A stretch of 64,000 nt of DNA from Thioclava sp. JE_KL1 (GTDB lineage Bacteria > Pseudomonadota > Alphaproteobacteria > Rhodobacterales > Rhodobacteraceae): contig NZ_WBJS01000009.1 in assembly GCF_009296265.1 (NCBI RefSeq), positions 34,571 to 98,570 of the forward strand. Direction: 5' to 3'. Below are positions 9,355 to 20,104 of the stretch, one piece after another; position 1 is the stretch's first letter, and every line of letters begins with the position of its first letter. The translations under genes and the position numbers were made by a program. The notes beneath the pieces were generated by a model that was given only the letters and a program-made list of their open reading frames with translations, did not search any database and had not been told where the DNA came from.

Positions 9355-9393
9355 CCTAACGTGTCCCGAAGGAGATCCTAACGTCTCGAAGGA
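9355..9393. repeat. imperfect tandem repeat upstream of the FadL-like gene
   Basis: CCTAACGTGTCCCGAAGGA (9355-9373) is followed after three bases by CCTAACGTCTCGAAGGA (9377-9393). The repeat lies 14 bp before the start codon, in the 5' untranslated or promoter region; it may be a duplication or a pair of protein sites. Confidence 0.5.
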
Positions 9394-9540
9394 ATTCCTT
9401 TCGGTGACGCTACCAGCCGGAAGATCTAAATCAATCTGCGCTTCACGATGACGTCACGTTCTGTTGCCGGCATGCACGGAAAAATGTGGCTTTGCGGCCA
9501 CTCGAGGGTGACGTTCGCGTCAAGTTCTGAACTGAAGCGT

Positions 9541-9747
9541 TTAGAAGCCGTTGGAAAACTTGAGAATCGCAAGAAGGCCGAGCCAGAGAGCCGCGCCGAA
9601 AAGCGCGACCAGAAGCGCACTCCACAGCGTGGCGCGCGGAGCTGGCAGATGTGGCGGCCCGTCGGTCTTGCGCGCCTGCAATGACGTTCCGGCAGGCGGG
9701 GGCTGTCTGCGCTTTGCGCGCGGGGGATTTTCAGGAGCGCGGGCCAT
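9541..9747 (-). CDS. small membrane protein, unknown function
   Basis: 68 aa with a basic, Pro-rich first half and one C-terminal transmembrane helix (SALLVALFGAALWLGLLAIL). TGAGGCGAA ideally precedes the ATG at 9747, which is the main reason to consider it real. It stands alone between the FadL-like gene and the divergent GNAT-like gene. No family recognised. Confidence 0.5.
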   Translation of the reverse strand: MARAPENPPRAKRRQPPPAGTSLQARKTDGPPHLPAPRATLWSALLVALFGAALWLGLLAILKFSNGF

Positions 9748-9810
9748 TTCGCCTCAGGGTTGTCATGTTTCGCGTCTTCATTAACCCCGGCTTAGGTAAA
9801 GCAAGCCTTA

Positions 9811-10713
9811 ATGGCGGCGATGAAACCTGTCCGTCTTACGCAAATTTCAGGCTCCGATGCGGGCTGGGATCGCGGGTTGCGCGCTCTTGCGCCGGGGCAG
9901 GCGCCTGCCTTTCAGCAGGCGGCGCTCTATGGGACGCTCGCTGCAGCGCGGGGGCGGCGCGTCCTGCGGCTCGAGATCACGGAGGCGGGCAGGCGGATCG
10001 CACTGGCCCAGATGATCGGGCGCGGCGGGCTGTGGCTTCTGTCGCGCGGACCGGTCTTCGCCCCCGGTCTGGATCACTCTCTCCGGGTCGCCGTGCTGCG
10101 CCGGATCGCGCGCCGATGGGGGATCGTCCTCGCGACGCCGGACGCGTCGCTGGCCGGTATCGGGTTGGTCCCGCTGATCACGCCCCGCCACCACGCGCTT
10201 TGGTCCTTGCAGCCCGAGACGAAGGCGCTGCGCGCCGGGCTGGCGGGGAAATGGCGCAATCGCCTGGCCGCGGCGGAGCGCGCGAGGCTGCAGGTGAGGA
10301 TTGAGCCCGAAATCGACTGGCTTCTCGCTGCCGATGCGGCCCAGCAACGGGCGCGTGGCTACCGCGCGCTGCCGCCCGGCTTCACCCGCGCCTGGGCGGA
10401 TCACAACCCGGCGGATTTCCTCGCGCTGCTCGTCGAGGATACCAACAGACAGCGCCTCGCGGGCGGCATTTTTCTGCTCCATGGCGAGGGGGCGAGCTAT
10501 CACATCGGCTGGACCGGGCCGCAGGGGCGTATGTCGGGCGCGCATAACCTGATGCTCTGGCACGCGGCGCTGCGGCTGAAGGCGCGTGGGATCCGGCAAC
10601 TCGATCTGGGCGCGGTGGATAGCGAGGATGGGGCAGGGCGGATGCGCTTCAAACTGGGCACCGGCGCGCAGCCGCATAGCCTCGGGGCGACTCTGTGGGT
10701 GCTGCCCCGTTAA
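9811..10713 (+). CDS. GNAT/FemAB-like acyltransferase
   Basis: 300 aa. The C-terminal half (about 130-290) resembles the FemAB/BioF2-type GNAT fold: a basic helix LAGKWRNRLAAAERARL, the strand AGGIFLLHGEGASYHIGWTG, then HNLMLWHAALRLKARGIRQLDLG and RFKLGTGAQPHSLGATLWV. Members attach amino acids to peptidoglycan or lipid-linked substrates using aminoacyl-tRNA, or acylate other substrates; the specific reaction here is unknown. ATGs at 9811 and 9820 are both possible, and neither has a strong ribosome site. Confidence 0.75.
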   Translation: MAAMKPVRLTQISGSDAGWDRGLRALAPGQAPAFQQAALYGTLAAARGRRVLRLEITEAGRRIALAQMIGRGGLWLLSRGPVFAPGLDHSLRVAVLRRIARRWGIVLATPDASLAGIGLVPLITPRHHALWSLQPETKALRAGLAGKWRNRLAAAERARLQVRIEPEIDWLLAADAAQQRARGYRALPPGFTRAWADHNPADFLALLVEDTNRQRLAGGIFLLHGEGASYHIGWTGPQGRMSGAHNLMLWHAALRLKARGIRQLDLGAVDSEDGAGRMRFKLGTGAQPHSLGATLWVLPR

Positions 10714-10714
10714 C

Positions 10715-10748
10715 CCTTCTCCTTGAGGAAAATATCCCCGCCGGAGGC
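10715..10748 (-). repeat. intergenic repeat motif, copy 1
   Basis: On the minus strand it has the pattern GCCTCCGGCGGGGATATTT, then CAAGGAGAAGG. It shares this order with a second intergenic copy at 20868-20909. It lies between convergent genes. Confidence 0.45.
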
Positions 10749-10752
10749 TCCC

Positions 10753-11742
10753 TCAACCTGCCGCAGGCGCACCGCCGGACTGTCGCGCATGAAAGATGAA
10801 GCCGAGGAAATTTAGCAGCACTTGCGCGGCAAGGATCGGGGTGGAGCCGGTGGGGTCGTAATCGGGGGCGACCTCGACCAGATCGATGCCCACCACCTCG
10901 TGCCGCTTCGCCACGCCCTGCAGGATCTCCAGCACCTCGTAATAGAGAAACCCGCCATGGCTCGGCGTCCCGGTGCCGGGCGCGATCGAGGGGTCGAACC
11001 CGTCGATATCGATCGTGACATAGATCCGCGCGCCCTCCGGGATGCGGGCCAGCACGCCCTCGGCCCCCAGCTTGCGAACCTGCCGCACGCTCAGGAAATC
11101 GTCGCCCATCGCGCGGGCAGCGTCATAACCCTCCTTCGAGGTGGAGGAGACGTTGCGAATGCCGAGCGCGGTGATCCCCGAGACGTACCCCTTCTCGGCG
11201 GCGCGGCGCATCGGGTTGCCGTGGCCCTCGGTCACGCCGTGCCGCTCGTCCACGAAATCGAGATGGGCGTCGATCTGCAGGATATGGATCGGGCCCTTCT
11301 CGGCGCAATCGGCCTCGAAGGCGCGGATACAGGGAATATTGATCGAGTGGTCGCCGCCGATCACCACCGGCAGCGCGCCCGCCTTCAACATCGCGCGCAC
11401 GCCGGTCTCGATATTGGCGTGGCTCTTCACCGTGTCGGTATGGACGATGTCAGCATCGCCAATATCGACGATGGTGACCTCCGGCCCGAGATAGGTCGCG
11501 TCATCCTCGTGATCGTAAGCCCCGGCATGACCGAATGAGAACAGGGTCGAGGCCTCGCGCACTGCCCTCGGCCCGAACCGCGCGCCGGGGCGGAACTGCG
11601 TGCCGAAATCGAAGGGCGCGCCCATCACGGCCACATCCGCCTCGATCGCGTCCCAGTCGGAGACGTATTGCCGCTTGCCGAAAGTGGAAATCCCCACGAA
11701 GGGCAGGTTCAGCCGCCCCGATTCATAGCCATGTCCCGCCAT
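10753..11742 (-). CDS. speB: agmatinase-family ureohydrolase
   Basis: 329 aa. The binuclear manganese motifs of the arginase/agmatinase superfamily are all present: GGDHS near 140, DAHLDF near 165 and DIDGFDPS near 245. Agmatinase makes putrescine and urea from agmatine; related members act on guanidinobutyrate, guanidinopropionate or guanidine, so speB is the family call rather than proof of substrate. The start at 11742 (MAGHGYES) is chosen because GGAGGCAAG lies exactly upstream; the next ATG five codons earlier (11757) is weaker. It converges with the GNAT-like gene. Confidence 0.85.
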   Translation of the reverse strand: MAGHGYESGRLNLPFVGISTFGKRQYVSDWDAIEADVAVMGAPFDFGTQFRPGARFGPRAVREASTLFSFGHAGAYDHEDDATYLGPEVTIVDIGDADIVHTDTVKSHANIETGVRAMLKAGALPVVIGGDHSINIPCIRAFEADCAEKGPIHILQIDAHLDFVDERHGVTEGHGNPMRRAAEKGYVSGITALGIRNVSSTSKEGYDAARAMGDDFLSVRQVRKLGAEGVLARIPEGARIYVTIDIDGFDPSIAPGTGTPSHGGFLYYEVLEILQGVAKRHEVVGIDLVEVAPDYDPTGSTPILAAQVLLNFLGFIFHARQSGGAPAAG

Positions 11743-11849
11743 CTTGCCTCCAGACATCCTGTCGCACCTCGGACAGCTTTTCGCCGCGCGCGAAATATTG
11801 CAAGCTTCTGCGCGACCTATCTAGTCCACCGATTGCCCGAGGTAAGCGC

Positions 11850-12812
11850 ATGTCCTTCGCCCCGCCCAAGATGACGCCCAAGGGCCTGTTTCGCCGCACG
11901 CCTCCCGCGATGTTCCCGCCCGTGCTGGGGCTGATGGGCCTCGGGATCGCGTGGCGGCGCGGCGTCGGGCAATTCGCGCTGCCGCCCGATCTGGCGGAGC
12001 TGTTTCTGGGCGCGGTGACGCTGCTCGCGCTGTTCACGTTGATCGCGTATGGCGCGAAGGTCGTGCGGCGTCCGGGCGTGGTGTTCGAGGATCTGCGCGT
12101 GCTGCCGGGGCGTGCGGGGCTCGCCGCGGGAACGCTGACGGTCTATCTGATCGCGGCTTCGCTTGCGCCCTATGGCGGGCTCGCCACCGTCATCTTCTGG
12201 CTGGGCGTCATCGTGCATCTGGGGCTGATCGCGGCGGTGATCTACACGCTCACAACGGGCCCGGCCGAACAGCGGCGCGTCAATCCGACATGGCAGCTGA
12301 CCTTCTCGGGCTGGATCGTCGGCGCGGTGGCGGCGGTGATCCTCGGGCTCGATACGGTGGCGCTGGTGATGTTCTGGGTCGCGATGCTGTCGGCGGTCGT
12401 GATCTGGATGATCTCGCTGCAGCAATTCTCCCGCGAGCGCGTGCCTGCGCCGCTGCGGCCGCTGCTCGCCATTCATCTCGCGCCGGCCGCGCTGATCGGC
12501 ACGGTGGCGAGCGCGTTCGGCGCGATGGGGATCGCGCAGGCGATGGCGATCCTCGCGGCGGCCTTTCTTCTGGCGCTGGTCGTGTCGATACGCTGGCTGC
12601 TCGCAGGGGGCTTCTCGCCGCTCTGGGGGGCGTTCACCTTCCCGGCAGCGGCGACGGCGGGGTGCTGGCTCGCGCTTGGCGGAATCTGGGCGGTGCCCGG
12701 CGCGCTGATGCTGACGGCGGCGACGCTGATCGTGGTGCCGATTGCGCTGAAAGTGCTGCAGCTTTGGGCGAAGGGTCAGCTCGCGATGAAGACCAACGCC
12801 GCGATTGCCTGA
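11850..12812 (+). CDS. TehA/SLAC1-like tellurite-resistance/dicarboxylate transporter family protein
   Basis: 320 aa with about ten transmembrane helices. PPAMFPPVLGLMGLGIAWRR near the N-terminus matches the first helix of the TDT/TehA/SLAC1 channel family, and the remaining helices fit the same fold. Start at 11850 follows GAGGTAAGC. TehA-type proteins are anion channels linked to tellurite resistance. The nearby trgA-trgB-cysK cluster, 2 kb downstream, makes that association of interest here. Transport substrate is not known. Confidence 0.75.
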   Translation: MSFAPPKMTPKGLFRRTPPAMFPPVLGLMGLGIAWRRGVGQFALPPDLAELFLGAVTLLALFTLIAYGAKVVRRPGVVFEDLRVLPGRAGLAAGTLTVYLIAASLAPYGGLATVIFWLGVIVHLGLIAAVIYTLTTGPAEQRRVNPTWQLTFSGWIVGAVAAVILGLDTVALVMFWVAMLSAVVIWMISLQQFSRERVPAPLRPLLAIHLAPAALIGTVASAFGAMGIAQAMAILAAAFLLALVVSIRWLLAGGFSPLWGAFTFPAAATAGCWLALGGIWAVPGALMLTAATLIVVPIALKVLQLWAKGQLAMKTNAAIA

Positions 12813-14563
<1,751 letters not shown>

Positions 14564-14592
14564 GGCGCGCAGCGCCGCATTGCGATAGACAC

Positions 14593-14627
14593 GAAAGGCC
14601 CGGCCAGCGATGGTCCGGGCCTTTTTT
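14593..14627 (+). terminator. Rho-independent terminator of guaB
   Basis: AAAGGCCCGGCCA pairs with TGGTCCGGGCCTTT (one bulge), followed by a T-run. It lies 30 bp after the guaB stop. Confidence 0.85.
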
Positions 14628-14635
14628 ACGGCATA

Positions 14636-14648
14636 TTACGCAGCGTAA
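14636..14648. promoter_or_regulatory. palindrome TTACGCAGCGTAA before trgA
   Basis: A perfect 6-bp-arm inverted repeat around one central A, between the guaB terminator and trgA (start 14734). Position and symmetry suit an operator or promoter-overlapping site for the trg run. No regulator is identified. Confidence 0.4.
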
Positions 14649-14733
14649 ACTTTTCATAGTTTCGCCGTAATCGCCCGTTAACCAGAGGGGATCACCCTCA
14701 AACCGTTCCTTGGTTTCGAGATGGAGGTCCGAC

Positions 14734-15219
14734 ATGATGCACCGAATTGCCGTGCGCAACTCTCAGGCGCAAATCCCTACGATCGCGAAACTTTTCGCGG
14801 CGCTGGCGCTTGGGGCGACCGGGTTCTTCGCCGCGCAGCAGATCATGCCCGCGATTCCCGCCGGAACCGACGGGGCGAAGGAATTGTGGCTGATCATGGG
14901 CTCGTTCGGACTGCTGTTCGGCTGGCGTGTGGTCGGGGTCTCCGCCGGGCGCCGCTGGGTCGATGCGATCAATGACGGGCTGCGCGGCGGTCTTTACGTC
15001 CTGCTGTGGACCTTCGCCTTCCTCGGCGTGATGCAGATGCTGAAACTTGCGCTGCGCATGCGCTATGACGATGTGCTCTCCGCCGTGACCGACGTCATCG
15101 GGCAGGGGACCGCGATCGGGTTGGCCTCGCTTGGGGTAATGCCTGTCATCACGCTGGGCTTCGGCGCGATGGGCGCCGGGCTTCTGTCGGAACTCGCGCA
15201 TCGCCGCTACGGGCGCTGA
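14734..15219 (+). CDS. trgA: TrgA family membrane protein (tellurite resistance locus)
   Basis: 161 aa with about four transmembrane helices (LFAALALGATGFFAAQQIM; LWLIMGSFGLLFGWRVVG; GLYVLLWTFAFLGVMQML; GLASLGVMPVITLGF). Length, helix pattern and position directly before a TrgB-type protein and cysK match the trgAB-cysK locus of Rhodobacter sphaeroides, which contributes to high-level tellurite resistance. The biochemical role of TrgA is not established. Start at 14734 follows GGAGGTCCGAC; the upstream ATG-like extension to 14710 lacks such a site. Confidence 0.85.
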   Translation: MMHRIAVRNSQAQIPTIAKLFAALALGATGFFAAQQIMPAIPAGTDGAKELWLIMGSFGLLFGWRVVGVSAGRRWVDAINDGLRGGLYVLLWTFAFLGVMQMLKLALRMRYDDVLSAVTDVIGQGTAIGLASLGVMPVITLGFGAMGAGLLSELAHRRYGR

Positions 15220-15306
15220 GCACGAAACCCACCACACCCTCCGCTTGACATCGCGCGCCTGCCTTGCAGGTTGTGGCGCATGATGTGCCAAGCTGCGGGG
15301 ACGGTC

Positions 15307-16440
15307 ATGCAACCACATTTCTTCTACGGCACGCTGTGTCATCCGCCTTTGCTGGAGGCGGTCATCGGACGTGTGCCGCAGCTCGTTCCGGCGCGGCTGG
15401 AGGGCTTTGCCCCGCATGAGGCCTGTCGCGACGGGCAGGGCTTGGGCTTTCCGATCCTGATCGCGACACCGGACGCGGTGACGCGCGGCGTCGTGGCCGA
15501 CCTGACCGAGGCCGAGGCCGAGCGTATCGCATGGTACGAGGATGGCTACGATGCCGAGATCCGCGATCTCGAGACCGGATCGGGGCCGCGCGAGGCGAAG
15601 CTGTGGCTACCGAAAGCGGGACGCTGGGACGTGGGCGACGCGTGGACCCTCGGAGATTGGGCGCCGAAATGGGCCGCTCTGAAGACCGAGGCCGCGCGGC
15701 TCTTCATCGCCGAGGCGCAGGCCGTGGGACCGGACGCCGCCAATGCGCGCTATCACGCGATCCTCGTGCGCGCGGCGTCTACCTTGCGCGCCCGCGCAAC
15801 CCCGATGGCGCAGCATTTGCGCCGGGATCTGCATGAGGGCGACATCAAGATCGACGCGCAACAGACTGCTTACGCAAAATTTTTTGCGGTCGAGGATTAC
15901 AAGCTGGAACATCGGCTGTTCGCGGGCGGGATGAGTGCCAAGCTCGACCGGGCGGCCTTCGTCTCGGGCGATGCGAGCGTCGTTCTACCATACGATCCGG
16001 TGCGCGACCGGGTGATGCTGATCGAACAGATCCGCACCGGGCCACTGGCGCGGGGCGAGCCGAACCCGTGGATGATCGAGGCGATTGCGGGCCGGGTCGA
16101 TCCCGGCGAGACGCCCGAAGAGGCCGCGCTGCGCGAGGCGGGCGAGGAGGCCGGGATCACGATTGCGCGCCTGATCGAGGCCCCGCGCTACTACCCGTCG
16201 CCCGGCGCGAAAAGCGAATTCGTCTATTCCTATATCGGGATCACCGATCTGCCCGACGAGGCCGCACAGCTTGGCGGCAAGGCCGATGAGCATGAAGATA
16301 TCCGCGCGCATCTGGTGCCCTTCGAGCGCTTGATGACGCTGGTTGCGACTGGCGAGGCGGGCAATGCGCCCCTAGTCGTGCTCGCGCTCTGGCTTGCCGG
16401 GCAGCGCGCCGCACTGCAGCGGATGGCTGGCGTCGCGTAA
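15307..16440 (+). CDS. trgB: TrgB: gamma-glutamylcyclotransferase-like domain fused to a Nudix hydrolase
   Basis: 377 aa, two domains. Residues 1-120 resemble the AIG2/GGCT fold (FFYGTL at 5-10, GFPILI, then TEAEAERIAWYEDGYD). Residues about 195-375 form an ADP-ribose-pyrophosphatase-type Nudix domain; the box is complete at 262-284 (G-x5-E-x7-REAGEEAG). The order and neighbours match TrgB of the Rhodobacter tellurite-resistance locus. Nudix members cleave nucleoside-diphosphate sugars and GGCT members cyclise gamma-glutamyl compounds; the combined substrate is unknown. The start at 15307 is chosen because the GGCT fold begins there; an ATG at 15271 is possible. Confidence 0.85.
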   Translation: MQPHFFYGTLCHPPLLEAVIGRVPQLVPARLEGFAPHEACRDGQGLGFPILIATPDAVTRGVVADLTEAEAERIAWYEDGYDAEIRDLETGSGPREAKLWLPKAGRWDVGDAWTLGDWAPKWAALKTEAARLFIAEAQAVGPDAANARYHAILVRAASTLRARATPMAQHLRRDLHEGDIKIDAQQTAYAKFFAVEDYKLEHRLFAGGMSAKLDRAAFVSGDASVVLPYDPVRDRVMLIEQIRTGPLARGEPNPWMIEAIAGRVDPGETPEEAALREAGEEAGITIARLIEAPRYYPSPGAKSEFVYSYIGITDLPDEAAQLGGKADEHEDIRAHLVPFERLMTLVATGEAGNAPLVVLALWLAGQRAALQRMAGVA

Positions 16441-16526
16441 TCGCGGGGTTGAGGTGGCGCGCGCCGCGTCCTAAGTCTGACTTCAACGGCCCCGTTGGGG
16501 GTAACTCGATACGGGAGGAATGCGCG

Positions 16527-17558
16527 ATGCGTATCTGCAGCGATCTGGCGTCGGCGGTGGGAAATACCCCGCTCATCAAGCTCAGGAAGGCATCGGAAGA
16601 GACCGGCTGCACGATCCTCGGCAAGTCTGAGTTCCTCAATCCCGGCCAATCGGTGAAAGACCGCGCAGCGCTGTTTATTATCCGTGACGCGATCCAGCGC
16701 GGCGAGCTTGCGCCCGGCGGCACGATCGTCGAAGGCACGGCGGGCAATACCGGCATCGGTCTCGCGCTCGTGGGCGCTTCGATGGGTTTCCGCGCGGTGA
16801 TCGTGATCCCCGAGACGCAGAGCCAGGAAAAGAAGGACATGCTGCGGCTGGCGGGGGCCGAACTGGTGCAGGTTCCGGCCGCGCCTTATCGCAACCCGAA
16901 CAACTACGTGCGCTATTCCGAGCGGCTCGCCAAGGAACTGGCCAAGACCGATCCGCATGGCGCGATCTGGGCCAACCAGTTCGACAATACCGCGAACCGG
17001 CAGGCCCATATCGAGACGACCGGCCCCGAAATCTGGGATCAGACCGGCGGCAAGGTCGACGGCTTCATCTGCGCGGTGGGCTCGGGCGGCACGCTCGCGG
17101 GCACCGGCATGGCGTTGCAGCCCAAGGGCGTGAAGATCGGCCTCGCCGATCCCGACGGCGCGGCGCTGCACAGCTATTACACCACGGGCGAGTTCAAATC
17201 CGAGGGTTCCTCGATCACCGAAGGCATCGGGCAGGGGCGGATCACCGCCAATCTCGAGGGCTTCACTCCGGATATGAGCTTCAACATCCCCGATAGCGAG
17301 GCGCTGCCGGTGGTCTTCGACCTGCTGCAGGAAGAAGGCCTCTGCTTGGGTGGCTCCTCGGGGATCAATATCGCGGGCGCGATGCATATGGCGCGCGAGC
17401 TGGGCCCGGGCCACACGATCGTGACGGTGCTGTGCGATTACGGCAACCGCTATCAGTCGAAACTCTTCAACCCCGACTTCCTCAAGGGCAAGGGGCTGCC
17501 TGTGCCGGAATGGCTCGACCGGGCTCCGCGAGAGATGCCGGAGGTCTTCGAGGGATGA
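16527..17558 (+). CDS. cysK: cysteine synthase A (O-acetylserine sulfhydrylase)
   Basis: 343 aa PLP enzyme of the cysteine synthase family. The PLP lysine is Lys44 in GQSVKDR; the substrate loop EGTAGNTG is at 69-76 and the phosphate-binding GSGGTLAG near 183. It makes cysteine from O-acetylserine and sulfide. Start at 16527 follows GGGAGGAATGCGCG. It is placed immediately after trgAB, as in Rhodobacter, where cysK also affects tellurite resistance. Its stop overlaps the next start (ATGA), showing translational coupling to the mechanosensitive channel gene. Confidence 0.93.
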   Translation: MRICSDLASAVGNTPLIKLRKASEETGCTILGKSEFLNPGQSVKDRAALFIIRDAIQRGELAPGGTIVEGTAGNTGIGLALVGASMGFRAVIVIPETQSQEKKDMLRLAGAELVQVPAAPYRNPNNYVRYSERLAKELAKTDPHGAIWANQFDNTANRQAHIETTGPEIWDQTGGKVDGFICAVGSGGTLAGTGMALQPKGVKIGLADPDGAALHSYYTTGEFKSEGSSITEGIGQGRITANLEGFTPDMSFNIPDSEALPVVFDLLQEEGLCLGGSSGINIAGAMHMARELGPGHTIVTVLCDYGNRYQSKLFNPDFLKGKGLPVPEWLDRAPREMPEVFEG

Positions 17559-20104
17559 TCCTGCGTCTGGCGCGTCTGCTCTTGCTGGCCGTCGCGCTGG
17601 CGCTCCCCGGGATTGGTTTCGCGCAAAGCCCCGACACGCCCGATTACAAGGCGTGGGAACAGACCGCGACCGAAGCCGAAAAGATGGTGCAGGCCGATCA
17701 GGCCCAACGCCCGGCCTTCGACAAGATCCGGCAAGAGGTCGTCAACTGGCGAGAGAAGTTCAAGGCGGCCGAGGATATCAACGCCAGCCAGATCTCGACC
17801 GTGAAGGCGCAGATTGAGGCGCTCGGGCCCCCACCGAAGGAGGGCGAGAGCGAGGATCAGGCGATTGCCGACCGGCGCAAGAAGCTCAATGACGAGCTGG
17901 CAAAGCTACAGGCGCCAGCGCTGCGCGCGACCGAGGCCGCCAGCCGCGCGGATTCCATCGTCGCCAATATTGATCAGGTTCTGCGCGCGCGTCAGACAGA
18001 CAAGCTGTTGCGGCTGACACCTTCGCCGCTCAATCCGATCAACTGGCCCGAGGGGGTGAAAGTCCTCACCGGGCTGACCTCCGAGCTTGCCTCCGAGATG
18101 GGGCAGCAACTCGATCAGCCGGACCCCTACGCCAATGCGCGCAACAACGCCCCTGCGATCGTGGGCCTTTTGTTGGTGGCGCTTATGCTGGTGTTGCGCG
18201 GGCGGACATGGATCGACAAGCTGGCCGATGTGCTGGAGGCGCGTCTGGCGCGCAACGCGCAGCGGGTGATCGATTTCATCGTCTCGCTGGGTCAGCTCTT
18301 GCTGCCGATCGCCGGAATCGCACTGCTTGAAGCGGCGCTGGTGCAGACGGAGCTGTTCGGCGCGCGCTGGTTGGAATTGTTGCTCGCGATCGGCGTGGTT
18401 CTGAGCGCGGCCTTCGTCGCCTTCTGGCTTTCGGGCCGTATCTTCCCGCGCAATGACCGGCAGGCCGCGCCCTTCACGCTGCAAAGCGAACGGCGCCGCG
18501 AAGGCCGGGTGCTGACGATCTCGCTGGCCGTGTTCGCCGCGATCCAGGGCCCGTTCGGTGACTGGCTTGTGGCCCGCGGGCAGGACGTATTCGAGGGCAG
18601 CGCGAAAACCGCCAAGGAGATCGACGCGGCGGGGCACACGCTCGATGCAGGCTTCGGCGTTCTGGTCTTCCCGCTGCAGGTCCTTGCAGCGATCGCGCTG
18701 TTCCGCTTCGGCCAGCTGCTGCGCCGTCACCTGCGCAACGAGACCAACGGGAGCGAGGAAGGTGCGTTTCGCGACCGTCTTGTCGGCGCGCTCGGCAATG
18801 CGCTGATTGGCGTCGCGGTGGTCGCGCCGGTTCTGGGCGGGATCGGCTATATCAACGCCGCCAATGCGCTGATCTTCCCAACCATCCTGACGCTGGGGCT
18901 GATCGCGCTGGTCCTGGTGCTCAACCAGTTCTTCACCGATGTTTACGTGTTGGTCACCCGGCGCGAGGATGACGGCCGCGACTCCCTGATCCCGGCGCTG
19001 ATCGGCTTCCTGCTGGGCCTGCTCGCCATGCCGCCCGCGGCGTTGATCTGGGGCGCGCGCCCGGCCGATCTGGCCGAGATGTGGACGCGGTTCCAGAACG
19101 GCATCTCGGTCAGCGGCGTCACGATCTCGCCCGGCATCTTCCTGACCTTCGCGATCGTCTTCGTGATCGGCCTGATGGTCACGCGGCTCCTGCAAGGGGC
19201 GCTGAAGACCTCGCTGCTGCCGAAGACGAAGATCGACAAGGGCGGCCAGAACGCCATCGTCTCGGGGCTTGGCTATTTGGGGATCTTCCTCGCCGCGATC
19301 ATCGCGATCTCCTCGGCCGGGATCGACCTCAGCTCGCTCGCCATCGTCGCCGGTGCGCTCTCGGTCGGTGTCGGTTTCGGTCTGCAGACCATCGTGCAGA
19401 ACTTCGTCTCGGGCATCATTCTGCTGATCGAGCGCCCGATTTCTGAGGGCGACTGGATCGAGGTCAACGGCCAGATGGGAATCGTGAAGGCGATCTCCGT
19501 GCGCTCTACCCGGATCGAGACCTTCGACCGCACCGAAGTCATCGTGCCCAATGCCGACCTGATCTCCGGGCAGGTGACGAACTGGACCCGCGGCAATGTC
19601 ACGGGCCGCCTGATCGTGCCGGTTGGCGTGGCCTATGGCACCGACACGCGCAAGGTCGAGAAGATCCTGCACGAGGTGGCTGCGAACCAGTCGCTGGTGA
19701 TGATGAACCCCGAACCGGTCGTGATGTTCAAAGGGTTCGGCGCGGACAGCCTCGATTTCGAGGTCCGCGTGATCCTCTCGGACGTGAACTTCATCCTCCG
19801 CGTCCAGAGCGAGATGAATCACGAGATCAATCAACGCTTCGCCGAGGCCGGGATCGAAATTCCCTTCGCACAGCGCGACGTCTGGCTCCGCAACCCAGAG
19901 GTTCTGCGGCCCAAGGAGGACGAGGCCGAAAAGGACGCGGATGACTCGGAGACCTCCGCGGACGAAAGCGAAGACGACAGCGACACCAAGCACCCCGTGA
20001 CCCGCGCCGATTACGGCAAGCCTCAGCCCGGCGAAGGGCCCGAGGGGATGGAGGAGCAGCGCCACGACACTTCAGACGGAGAGGCCGATGCCGGAGACCG
20101 CTAA
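17555..20104 (+). CDS. mechanosensitive ion channel protein, DUF3772 + MscS domains
   Basis: 849 aa. Signal peptide 1-25 (LLLLAVALALPGIGFAQS), then a periplasmic domain with coiled-coil character to about 200 (DUF3772 type). Many membrane helices follow (about 205-560). The MscS pore/beta-domain follows at about 560-780, with the pore-lining helix LAIVAGALSVGVGFGLQTIV and IERPISEGDWIEVNG. The acidic tail (DEAEKDADDSETSADESEDD) is unstructured. MscS-type channels open on membrane tension to release osmolytes. It is coupled to cysK by a 4-bp overlap and to alaX by a 17-bp overlap. Confidence 0.9.
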   Translation: MILRLARLLLLAVALALPGIGFAQSPDTPDYKAWEQTATEAEKMVQADQAQRPAFDKIRQEVVNWREKFKAAEDINASQISTVKAQIEALGPPPKEGESEDQAIADRRKKLNDELAKLQAPALRATEAASRADSIVANIDQVLRARQTDKLLRLTPSPLNPINWPEGVKVLTGLTSELASEMGQQLDQPDPYANARNNAPAIVGLLLVALMLVLRGRTWIDKLADVLEARLARNAQRVIDFIVSLGQLLLPIAGIALLEAALVQTELFGARWLELLLAIGVVLSAAFVAFWLSGRIFPRNDRQAAPFTLQSERRREGRVLTISLAVFAAIQGPFGDWLVARGQDVFEGSAKTAKEIDAAGHTLDAGFGVLVFPLQVLAAIALFRFGQLLRRHLRNETNGSEEGAFRDRLVGALGNALIGVAVVAPVLGGIGYINAANALIFPTILTLGLIALVLVLNQFFTDVYVLVTRREDDGRDSLIPALIGFLLGLLAMPPAALIWGARPADLAEMWTRFQNGISVSGVTISPGIFLTFAIVFVIGLMVTRLLQGALKTSLLPKTKIDKGGQNAIVSGLGYLGIFLAAIIAISSAGIDLSSLAIVAGALSVGVGFGLQTIVQNFVSGIILLIERPISEGDWIEVNGQMGIVKAISVRSTRIETFDRTEVIVPNADLISGQVTNWTRGNVTGRLIVPVGVAYGTDTRKVEKILHEVAANQSLVMMNPEPVVMFKGFGADSLDFEVRVILSDVNFILRVQSEMNHEINQRFAEAGIEIPFAQRDVWLRNPEVLRPKEDEAEKDADDSETSADESEDDSDTKHPVTRADYGKPQPGEGPEGMEEQRHDTSDGEADAGDR

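Noticed and set aside
17906..20065. 719-codon minus-strand frame opposite the mechanosensitive channel gene
   Set aside because: It is the antisense shadow of a long GC-rich gene; its composition (Arg/Asp/Gln/His-rich) is not protein-like and it lacks a ribosome site.
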